Part shown: positions 10,264 through 19,200 of the stretch, piece after piece | How the letters are laid out: every line of letters begins with the position of its first letter | How positions within the stretch are numbered: the stretch's first letter is position 1 | Source of the DNA: Alligator mississippiensis | Lineage: Eukaryota; Chordata; Crocodylia; Alligatoridae | Direction: 5' to 3' | Length of the DNA: 64,000 nucleotides | Assembly (NCBI RefSeq): GCF_030867095.1 | Contig: NC_081829.1 | Span: forward strand, 45,815,036-45,879,035 | The notes under the pieces: generated by a model | Told to the model about the DNA's origin: nothing | The model's input: only the letters and a program-made list of their open reading frames with translations | Databases searched by the model: none | Position numbers and translations under genes: made by a program

Positions 10264-10820
10264 TTAGACAAAGCATTCGTGAAAGTCATAGCAAGAAATA
10301 CACGTGTAGGCATGTTGAAACATGTTTTGAGCAGGCCCAGCCACACAGAAATTTTTATATTTACTTTTTACAAAATGCATCACCACCGTATCCTTTTGTG
10401 CTAAATCATCAAAATAATACAATTTTAAAATATGTTCAAATGATGGCCCTTTGCTACAGTGGTGCAGGAAAAACACACAGTGATATCTGCACATGACAGA
10501 TCGGGGGTCTTGTAACTGTTTTGTCTGAAAAGCAGTGTTGGCAGGGTTTTTGTTTAAAAAGAACATAATGCTTTGAGGAAAGAGAGCGCTGTTTGGGGGG
10601 TGACCGTATGAGTCAAAAAACTCCCTGCAGTTCCAATCCTCGAGGTAAACAGCCAACCAGTGTTCTCCAGGTTGATTATGCAGGTGCATGTTGACCACCA
10701 AGCTCAGGGGCCTCTAAACAGTTGAGTTCTAGGAATCCAGTTGCAGGGGAAAACGTCTAAGAAAGTTTCTTTGGCATAAGGATCTGAGGATAAAACCCTG
10801 GCGAGCTGTTCAGTGTCCAT
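10264..10820 (-). pseudogene. Adenain-like cysteine protease (maturation protease)
   Basis: This protease processes capsid and core precursors in adenovirus-like virions. The start ATG is at 10820-10818, two bases after the capsid gene stop, and reads MDTEQLARVL. A frameshift near 10715 leads into the frame 10701-10264. That frame shows the catalytic His in GEHW, the acidic residue in FFDSYG, and the QDPRSVMCRYHC region holding the Gln and catalytic Cys. The first Cys-proximal Gly common in the family is Arg here. Length (about 180 residues) is near the family norm. It sits last in the - strand late block. Confidence 0.85.
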
Positions 10821-10822
10821 CT

Positions 10823-12132
10823 TCACATGTAGTCAAACAAGATGTTTCTCCTCTGATTTATTTCTATGAAGTTGTTAAAGACCCCATACATGATCATGTT
10901 AACCATGGTGAGCAAAGCCACAGAAAAGCATATTTCTGCTCTCAGGCTCCCAGTTTTAATTAGCGAATAACTATCAGCACACTCCTGGTCAGGAGGCAGG
11001 TCAAAGGTAAACAAGGTGTACCCCAGGGCAAACTCCTCACAGTTGATTATCAGGGCCTGGTCTTTCATATGTTTACCAGATGTCTGTACCAGCTGCATGT
11101 ATTCTCTCACATAGTTACCGTTCTCAAAATGTGGTTGTAGGGGCTTTGTCAGGGTTTGTTCTCCATCAAGGTAGAGGACCACAAAATTTATATTGTAATG
11201 TTTAAAGTTAAAGGGGTTCTTAGCATAATTCCCGCTAAAGGCATCATTATCCATGAATCCGCTAATGATGAGTTTGGACAGCTGCCCCAGAAACAGATTC
11301 TCCTGGTTGCTAACTTGGCTGCTGGCAGGAATGCTAAACACTTTCATACCCACACAGTTTATGGAGTATTTAGCGTTGGCCATAAGTAAGGCCTCCACGT
11401 GGCCCATTCGGATGCCTGGGGCTACCTTCACTTTTTTCACAAAAAGTGAGGTGGATGTGATTTTTAGTTTACATTGGCCAGCCACTGCAGCACCCATCAA
11501 GCAGAAGGCATCTTTGCTGCATGTCAGTTTAATTTTCATGTCCACGCCATTCAGCCACAGTTTTTCTTGAAAAAACAAATCGCTATGGAGATGACCAAGC
11601 AGCTTTATCTTTGTGCTCTGGTCCATCAGGTTTGCCCATCTCTGAAACCCCTGATTATTGCCATCCCATGCAAGCATTTCATGATGTCTGGGAGTATCTT
11701 TGTAATACAGGCCAGCAGAAAATTGGGTGGTGAGTGTGTCGTCATTGTAGTTGAGAACCGATTCAATGAAGGCTTGGTAAGGCTAACAGTTGTTGCTCTG
11801 GTTTATGAGACAATCTCCCACAGTGACATCCAGCTGACTGAAGACAGAGGCCAGCGGGTAATTCACTAGACCCACCACTACCCCGGCATCAAGATCAGTT
11901 CCATCGCCTTTTGCTATCTTGCAGCAAAGGTACAGCAGTGTGTTCTCCAAATCCATGTAATCTCCACCATTCCCAGCTATGAAAAAGTCAAGGAGGCTGG
12001 ACTCGGTAATAGCCGAGAGTGGGGGATCTCAACATACAGGATTTTCTCAATGCAGGTATGCATAGGGGCTATTTGAAACACATCCAGTTCGGATTTGGCA
12101 CATTCTTCAAACCCACAGTGAACAAAGGCCAT
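10823..12132 (-). pseudogene. Major capsid protein (double jelly-roll, Polinton/adintovirus type)
   Basis: The hexon-like protein would build the icosahedral shell. The N-terminus begins at ATG 12132-12130 (MAFVHCGFEECAKSEL), a hallmark start of this family. A frameshift near 11975 moves to the frame covering about 11975-10823. That frame has one in-frame TAG at 11785-11783 where relatives have an aromatic residue. Long conserved stretches follow (for example QFSAGLYYKDTP and the C-terminal RRNILFDYM). About 435 codons in all, as expected. The penton-like gene upstream and the protease gene two bases downstream give a compact structural operon. Confidence 0.85.
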
Positions 12133-12137
12133 GGTGA

Positions 12138-12608
12138 TTAAAACATATTTCTGTTTCCTCCAGGAGAACACCTCTTCTTTCTCCTAGGCTGCTTCTTGGT
12201 TTTTTGTGTATGGCTGTCCCATTGACGTACCCTCTTCTTTCTAAGGGGTTGAGGAGGTCCTGCACATCTGCAGTCTCTCTTTCTTTTAAGGCTCTTTCTT
12301 TGAATATACACAAGGCCCGACCTGTCCTGCTTTGCCAGCTTGACCACCTTATCCAGGACAGCTCGGGAGATGTGACCAATCATGTCTTTGGCTATGTTTT
12401 GTGCTGCATTTTTAGCATGGGGCTTAATAATCTCCAGACCCCTTCTCAAAAGCAGAATGGCTTTTCTAAAGAGGCTGCAGAATTTACCTCCCATGCCAGC
12501 CCCATACATCATGGGCACCCCCTGATATCCAGGAAGACCATACCCAGCCTGGGCTTTATAATAATTTCTGTACAAGTTAGGGTCCCCATAGTTTTTTACC
12601 ATCATCAT
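12138..12608 (-). CDS. Basic pX-like core or minor virion protein
   Basis: Uninterrupted 156-codon frame between the penton-like gene and the major capsid gene. The N-terminal part is Tyr/Gly-rich (about residues 7-42: YGDPNLYRNYYKAQ, GYGLPGYQG); a helical middle follows; the C-terminal third is extremely basic (KRKRD, RKKRVRQ, RRKKRC) as in DNA-condensing core proteins. Position and composition match the pX-like gene of adintoviruses. The start at 12608 gives MMMVKNYGD. The stop lies five bases before the capsid ATG. DNA binding is inference from composition. Confidence 0.7.
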   Translation of the reverse strand: MMMVKNYGDPNLYRNYYKAQAGYGLPGYQGVPMMYGAGMGGKFCSLFRKAILLLRRGLEIIKPHAKNAAQNIAKDMIGHISRAVLDKVVKLAKQDRSGLVYIQRKSLKRKRDCRCAGPPQPLRKKRVRQWDSHTQKTKKQPRRKKRCSPGGNRNMF

Positions 12609-12624
12609 TGTGCTTTTACTTATT

Positions 12625-13368
12625 TTAACATCTTAAAGACTTCTGGAGGTGTAGGTGATGCTTAATGATCATCTTATCAAAGTGAAATGAGATGTGTTTG
12701 TTCTAATCTGTCTTTATTTCAACACTGATTGTGTGTCGATGTGGTGCTGATTAATGGGGACATAATATGGCTTGTCATATGTGATGGTGACAAACTCGTT
12801 GTTACTCTCATGGACAAGGATGCAGTGTAATAAAGGAACTGAAATGTCCCCGACAAGCTGATGTTCCACAATGTCTGTGTAGATGCAGTGAATTGAACCC
12901 ACCAGTAATATCGGCTGGGAAGGGTAGTTTTTTTAACCCAGAGAACCCAAGTAGTATTCCCAAAATACAGGGTATCTCACCATGGGTATAAAAAGCATAA
13001 GAGTTATCTTTGCTTTTAAGTCTCACTTTTCCCATCACTTGATCATAGTACATAACTGATTTGGGTGGAGTTGGGTGGATGGTAATTGTATCATTCATAA
13101 TATCCAGAAAATCAGCAATGGTTGTATAATACTCCTGATGCAGGAGGTACTCCCATTTTTTAGTCCCAGAAATGATTTTGAAAGGGGTGTCTTCATTGAT
13201 GTTGTTACACCTGTGTGGGTATTGTATTTCTGCTAACCCTATCTCCCAGTTCCCCAGCAAATCTGGAGGTTTAACCAGGTGTATGGCAAAGTTCAAGCTG
13301 GTTTTCTGTGGAAAAATCCTGTTGCAAGCTTTGCTGGGCAAAGTGATGTAAAAGCCACTGTCACACAT
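12625..13368 (-). pseudogene. Penton-like minor capsid protein (single jelly-roll)
   Basis: The frame starts MCDSGFYITLPS at 13368 and shows the family's early block GLAEIQYPH. It is open to about 12897, where a shift leads to frame 12902-12714 (IVEHQLVGDISVPLLH, then YDKPYYVPIN). A second shift and an in-frame stop (12705-12703) precede the last block (HISFHFDKMIIK), ending at 12627-12625. The protein would form capsid vertices. The assignment rests on the conserved N-terminus, its place next to the capsid gene and the Polinton context. Confidence 0.72.
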
Positions 13369-13392
13369 CTCGGCCTTCTGACTGAGGTACCC

Positions 13393-15089
13393 CTATACAT
13401 TACAAATTTGGGAGGCTTCCACCCAGATGTTAAATTTAGCCAGCCACCCCAACCATTTCACCAACAGGTTTCTTCCTTCCCTTTACTTTTGTTGCTAGAA
13501 CTTTTTCAACCCTGTAAACTTTGTCCTGTTTGGGGTTCACTTTTTGTAGTTCTTCAGGGTAAAAAGAACCCTTGGTAGGTTCATCCTCATAATCTTTTAG
13601 GTGGTATACAGGTTCATAGACATTCAGGCTGGAAGGGACCCCAGAGGATCATTGAGTCCAGCCCCCTGCCCAGGGACAGGAATTCAGCAGGGATCATAGG
13701 ATCCCAGCAAAATAAACATCCAAAAGTGTCTTAAAGGTGTTCAAAGTGGGTGCTTGAACCACCTCCAGCGGCAGTCTATTCCAAACCTTGGGGGCTTGGA
13801 CAGTAAAGAAGTTCTTCCCTATGTCCAGCCTGAAACGGTTGCAGTGGAGTTTGTGACCATTGGATTTTGTCATCCTTTGGGGCGCTCTGGTGAACAGATG
13901 TTCCCCCAGATCCTGGTGAACACCCCTAATAAATGTTATAGGTGGCCACCAGATTGCCCCTGAGCCTGTGCTTTTCCAGACTGAAGATTCCCATGGCTCT
14001 CAGCCTCTTATCATAAGGTCTGTTATTCTGACCTCTGATCATGTGCGTGGCTCTCATCTGCATTCTCTCAAGCTTCTCCACATCCTTTTTTAATTGTGGA
14101 GCCCAAAATTGGACGCAGTACTCCAGCTGCGGCTTCACCAAGGCTGTGTACAATGGGAGAATGATGTTCTGGGATTTGCTTGAGAAGCATCTATGGATGC
14201 TTTTTGAGAGACTGTTTTGCTCGCTTTACTGCATGCATCTAAGGATTTCATCCACTATGAAAATCTCATTGGTGAATGTTTGTTCATAACCTTTTTCAAA
14301 CCTCCCTTTGGTCCTGGACACCCTTACATGGTCTCCTTTTCTGAACATGGGTGCTGCAGTTTTTATTTTGAAATACTCCCCATACACAGTTTTCCATACC
14401 CATGGAGAGTTCGAGAAGTTCATGTCAACAGGCCTGGTGCAGATAGTTCTGTGAAAACTGTGGCTGTAGCTCTTTACAAACTCTGGTAACACATCAATGT
14501 TGCAAATGGTGTTGCAGACTGTAAAATACCTCCACATCTTTGATTTTAATGTTCTGTTAAACCTCTCTACCACCACCACTTTCACTTCACTATTCATCAC
14601 AAAATGGTGAATATTATACTGTTTTAACAGTTTGCTTAAAGTCTTATTTAAAAATTCTTTCCCCTGATCAGCCTGTAATTTTCAAGGTACATGGCCCTCT
14701 GTAAAAATGGTTTTGAAGGCCCAAGCTATTTCGCCGCCTGACTTGTCTTTTAGACCCATGGCCCAGGCATACTTTGATAATATGTTTATCACTGTTAAGA
14801 TGAACTTAACTCCACAATTGTGATTGGAACACTGCTGCATATCCACCAAATCTGCCTGCCATTGCTCATCAATATCTGAAACAACAGTCTTGTTTCTTTT
14901 AAAACATCTTCTCACTGGTTTGTATAGGGTGTAAGTGTCCTGATCTGAAAGTCAGGCAGCCACCCCGCTTCTGTTCAGAATCTTATTCTGCCTTTTGGTG
15001 GCTTCAAAAATCATGTTCACCCTGCCAAAACACCCAGCTTCACCAGGAGAGTAATTAACTTCCTTTAACAAAGCCTTCTGTGTAGACAT
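13393..15089 (-). pseudogene. Retroviral-type integrase with C-terminal chromodomain (Polinton), split by CR1
   Basis: The enzyme inserts the linear element into host DNA. ATG 15089 (MSTQKALLKE) is preferred over 15143 because conserved sequence starts there. The first catalytic Asp is in WQADLVDM, the second in ADQGKEF, and the Glu in VVERFNR, so the DDE triad is retained. Two in-frame TGA stops (14954-14952 and 14684-14682) break the same frame. A CR1 (about 13608-14230) separates the core from the C-terminus, which resumes as VYHLKDYEDEP and RVEKVL. After a frameshift the chromodomain end (KWLGWLAKFNIWVEAS) is visible, with the stop at 13395-13393. Confidence 0.88.
13608..14230 (-). mobile_element. 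CR1 LINE, 5'-truncated, inserted in the Polinton integrase gene
   Basis: The 3' end (plus-strand coordinate about 13608) carries the CR1 ttcatag-type terminus and the conserved 3' UTR. The frame 14153-13926 encodes the last part of the reverse transcriptase ORF ([13 protein letters not shown], then KRLRAMGIFSLEKHRLRG). The 5' end is truncated near 14230. Integrase coding flanks it on both sides. No target duplication was clear. Confidence 0.9.
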
Positions 15090-15305
15090 GTTTGGTAACT
15101 GCTGTGCCCCACCCCAACCCATACTAACACTCATGTGGTGCATTCAAACACTTGAGGACAAATTTAAACCATGGTAAAACAAGGTTTATTAAGCAGATAA
15201 GACATACAACATTAACAGAGGTCTTCAGCCTTGTCTTGAACAGTTGTTCAAAACCAGGTCATGCAAGAAACCTTCTTCTGAACAGGGCTGGGATACTTTT
15301 TTATT

Positions 15306-15871
15306 TTAAAATAGTCCCCCAGTACACCCCTGCTTGGAGGCCTCCATGGACTTGTAGCCCTGCTCTGTGCCTTCCATGGGCTCGTAGCCCTGCTCTGTGA
15401 CCTCCACGACCTCGTAGCCCTGCTTAGTAACCTCCATGGGCTCATAGCCTTGCTCAGTAACCTCCATAGGCTCAAAGCCTAGGTTAGTGGTCATTGTCTT
15501 TGGACAAAAATGTTGCATCATTCTTTGGTATCAAACTGCTGTCTTTTGGACATGAACAAAAACAGTTCACACAAAAGACCTTTACTTTCGGCGGGGTGCC
15601 AATGTACAGATTTTGAAAGTTCTCTATGAAGGCATCGTCTACCTGCAAAAACATTGTGATTAACACAGGCCCAGACAGTTACAAGAAAAGCACCCCACAA
15701 AAATCATCTAAATTAGTTACCTCAGCAGAGTTCCTTGAGACCAAGTTGTGCATGAAGGTCTGATATGGACTGCTCGAGTTCTGTCACGGTTCCTGGTCCT
15801 GTTTTGGTAGACTTATCATCCATCTCACGCTCCTTAATCTCCTCCATATCTGCCCCTGCTTGCCTTAGCAT
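15306..15871 (-). CDS. Putative spliced accessory gene with Cys cluster and decapeptide repeats
   Basis: I do not recognise the family. ATG 15871 opens a 49-codon charged frame (MLRQAGADMEEIKEREMDDK) ending in TGA 15724-15722. Immediately after it, AG|GTAACT (donor at 15720) and a tttttgcag acceptor (AG at 15644-15643) bound a possible 78-bp intron. The following segment (VDDAFIENFQNLY) leads to a Cys cluster (CVNCFCSC), then after a frame change to about five degenerate 10-residue repeats (GYEPMEVTEQ type), ending at 15306. The two halves are out of phase by one base, so the copy is probably broken. It lies outside the integrase, toward the element end. Confidence 0.4.
15330..15479. repeat. 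30-bp tandem repeat, about 5 copies, open in frame
   Basis: The plus-strand phrase cctccatgg..gtagccctgct recurs every 30 bp. Read on the - strand it gives decapeptides with Gly-Tyr-Glu and Met-Glu cores. Since 30 is a multiple of three, a second - strand frame is open as well. Confidence 0.9.
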
Positions 15872-16113
15872 GGTCTCAGACAAACAGGGCTCATTTGGGA
15901 AAGCAAAGGACCTAGTGGTCTTGCAGCCTAAGCCCCCACCCTCTCCTCATTCCAATTGGTTTGGTATCATTCCTGGGGAGGTCTGAGACCTCTGAAACCC
16001 CTGCTAATTGGTTGGGGTTGGTGGGGCAGGTTGTTAGAAGAGTCACACCTCCCCACTGCCATCCCATAGACCATGCCTGTGCATGGCAATTACTGTGCTC
16101 CAGCAGAATCTGG

Positions 16114-16243
16114 CATCTCATGTATCAGCATCCTTGTGTTTAAAAATAGCAGTGGGGGCACTTTAAATAAAGCTCATTTGATGAGCATTAGTTAAAGTGC
16201 CCTGCTGCCATTTTTAAGTATGGGGATGCTGATACATAAGATG
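16114..16243. repeat. Foldback inverted repeat (MITE-like), arms about 52 bp
   Basis: The left arm (16114-16166) and right arm (16191-16243) are imperfect reverse complements; both contain atgtatcagcatcc and ttaaaaat..cag motifs. The loop of about 25 bp contains a smaller self-complementary core (agctcatttgatgagc). No coding capacity. It probably derives from a non-autonomous DNA transposon. Confidence 0.8.
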
Positions 16244-19200
16244 CTCCAGGAGCTTTAGAGTGGCTCTCAGAGCTGCTTTAATTAAAGCACCCCCATTTCC
16301 CCCCACCCTTACTTTTGGAGCACATGCATAAATGCCCTAAAAGTAATGTACAAGAGATTATAAATATATATAACACATGGACATTGACTACTACTAGTGG
16401 TAGTAATATGTCTTTAGGCATTCTGATATTCCCTCTTTTAACATTTTGATTCATGCTTTATAATTCCTAGTAATTATGGGCCTTCTCCAACATCCACTGA
16501 AGTCAGTGGAAGGTTCCTGTTGACTTAAGTAGGTATTAGTTCACGCATTTTTACACTTGTTTTCAGTGACCCAGGATTTAGCCTTGAATTTCTTCCTTTG
16601 TTTTGATCTTTTCTTCTGGATAATATTTTTTATTTTTTGTAATCAAAAATAGAGATGTGCATATAATTTTATTACTGTTCCCCTGAAGTTTTGCCACATA
16701 CCTTTCAGAGAAATGAATTAACAGTTTAGCTTTACACCCGACTTAGTTTTATTAAAAGTGCTTTTTATGTAAACACATAATTTAAATTCTCAGTATCAGT
16801 GTTTGCTAAATTCTATTACTGCAGTTGAAACACTGTTTTCAGAAGAGACTGAAATATCTCTGGAAAGAATTAAAAGACAGCGTTTTTATTTTAGGCAATA
16901 TTACATTGTGATTGAAATTATTGTTATGTACTATGGTTATGGTTATGTTATATTGTAGTCCATTTAAATTGTATTGTGTATTTTCAACATCAGATCTAAA
17001 AATTATGCTAACTTTCTCCATGAGCTGATGTTGAAGTAACATTATATTTCCAGATATTTAGTAGCCAACTGTATTATTTGTAGGCCTCTCACAATATTAC
17101 TTACATATACTTCTTCACATTTAAGTAATATTGTGAGAGAATTGAATAAAGTAGAAAATATCAGCTGAGGTTTGTTAGCTTATTTTATTATAAAGATATA
17201 TAAGATAGGCCTACACATCAATATCACATATACTTCATCACATTTGACCTATAACTGTTATTTATGCTTTGCATCTGAGGCCTGGGGTTTAATCATCCTG
17301 CTGTATATGTTATAAAGAATTGACATTTTTTTTCTTTTTATCTTACCTTCGTCTGCAGCATTATATGGTGCTACACCACACTATTTTTGTGTATGCAAGT
17401 CTGTGGGAAATAGTATCTTACAGTACAAATGGAGCCCCAATTTTCTTAGTCTCCATTACTGAGCAGAGGGGTGGGGGATAAAAGTGTCCTTAAATTTTTT
17501 TGTGTTCTTCATATTCTGGGGCAGACTGAATCTACCCAGTACCTACAACAATTTCTACTCTCCAATTTGTACTCTACCTCCCAAGCACCCCCAGCAAAGA
17601 ATATGTGCACTGCAGCATGCTACAGCCTACTCCTTCCCAAACTCTGTCAGGGGGTTGGATCAGGGTTAATGAATCACTCTTTTATACCAGTTTCATGCAA
17701 AAGAGGAGTCCTCCTACAAGAATATCCAAAAGGTATTCTTTTGGGCCTCTCAACATTGCCACATCAATGTAAAAGTACCTTAGTGAAAGTGATAATCAGG
17801 CCCAGAGCAAATAATGGCCAGCAGGAAAGAAAGAAAGAAAAACACACAGCTGTATGCTCAAACCTGATCAGGTCAGGCTTTGTCAGGGTCCATGAAGGTC
17901 AAAAGGCTGGCTTCAGCTGGGAAGAATGATCACCCAGCACAGGTACTTTAAAGCTCATGTTCTCTGTTGGTCTTTCTACTAAACAGCATTAGGTAGCAGG
18001 TCCTGCACATCTCACTCACTCATCTGCATGCATATATTCTTTATGAGATTAGGGGGTGAAGTACTTGAATACTGACTGAGTTGGGTAAAATAAGGTCCTT
18101 AATCTGAACTCACCACTAAAGCCTATATCTGAGGAAAGCGACTTATTTTTTCCTATGTCTCCTGGCTGCTGTGACCAGGCCCTGAGAAACCTGGAGTTCT
18201 GGTCCCTTGACTTTTCATAATGTTTTCGAGAAGTCAGCAAGTTATTTTTCTACAGGAGAAAAACGTTATTTATTGATTACAATAAACATGTTCCTGTTCT
18301 TGCTTTAAGATAGAAGAGACAGTAAAAAGTAAAAGCAACTGTAAAGCTTTAAGCTGAATGAATTGATGAAAACTGCTGTGTTGAAATTGTCAGTCAGCAG
18401 TTTACCTGTGCCACCTGCTTTATGTTTGTGAGAGGTTTGCCCCCACCTGCATCTGGTATAAATTTGGACCTGTGTTTTTTACCCCTCTACAGATAGATTA
18501 AAACCTTTTGAGAAGTAACAAATGTCACTTTTCCTCATTTAAGTGACTCTAAGCATTTGAAAATTAATCTCAACAATTAGTGCATTGGGAGGGCTGCAGC
18601 AGGGTAGAAAACACGGAGAATCTAGTCTGTTGCTTGAATCCTAGCACCAGCATGAGCCAAAATATTACAAATATGTCATTTCAGCTCTGAACAGAACCTT
18701 CTGTTCCTTGCAGAGTTCCTTAACCCACACCTCACAAAAGCTGTTATTGTTAAGGTTGTGGATACATATCAGCAAGAAACATTTTAATTTATTTTAAGTA
18801 TTTTTTGGTTTGTAGTCCAATCCTTCAGGAAATTTTGTCAAATTCATTAAGCCTTGTGTAGACAATAGGACTTCAATGGACGTTTTGAAGACCTTACAAG
18901 GTCGGTCAGACCTTTGGCAGGAGGCCTTAAAAAATCTTTGGGAGATTGGTGAACCATTCTGATGTTTCTCATTTTGCTGTGGTTATCGGAATAATTTCTA
19001 AATGATGCATTTTCTTGTAAGGGACAGGATATCAGCATATCAGGATCAAAGGTACTAAAGCACAATTAGTTATTATTTATATAGAGGCTCACACTAGATC
19101 ATACTCACATTGTGCTGAATAAAATGCAGTGAGAAACTGTCCTAATTGCTTATAAGCTGCAAGGCAATGCAAGTGGCAAGTAAATTCCCCAAGTCCATGC

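Larger units (their letters stand above)
806..15890. mobile_element. Endogenous Polinton/Maverick (adintovirus-like) element, degraded
   Basis: The block carries protein-primed PolB, A32-type packaging ATPase, two small conserved genes (+ strand), then convergent adenain-type protease, major capsid protein, pX-like protein, penton-like protein and chromodomain integrase (- strand). This gene set is diagnostic of Polintons/adintoviruses. Without the three main insertions (1517-2345, 3612-7577, 13608-14230) the visible part is about 9.7 kb. Most genes carry stops or frameshifts, so the copy is a fossil. The outer limits are approximate because neither terminal inverted repeats nor the target-site duplication could be recognised. 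Confidence 0.93.

Noticed and set aside
11156..11869. Plus-strand frames across the capsid gene
   Set aside because: They are antisense shadows of the conserved - strand capsid reading frame.
14360..14385. Short similarity between the integrase (YFKIK) and the frame near 15300 as a duplication
   Set aside because: Only about 25 bp of weak similarity; could be chance and lacks clear ends.
15949..16012. CCAAT boxes on the - strand as promoter of the accessory gene
   Set aside because: Two CCAAT pentamers are present but no TATA at the expected distance; too common to call.
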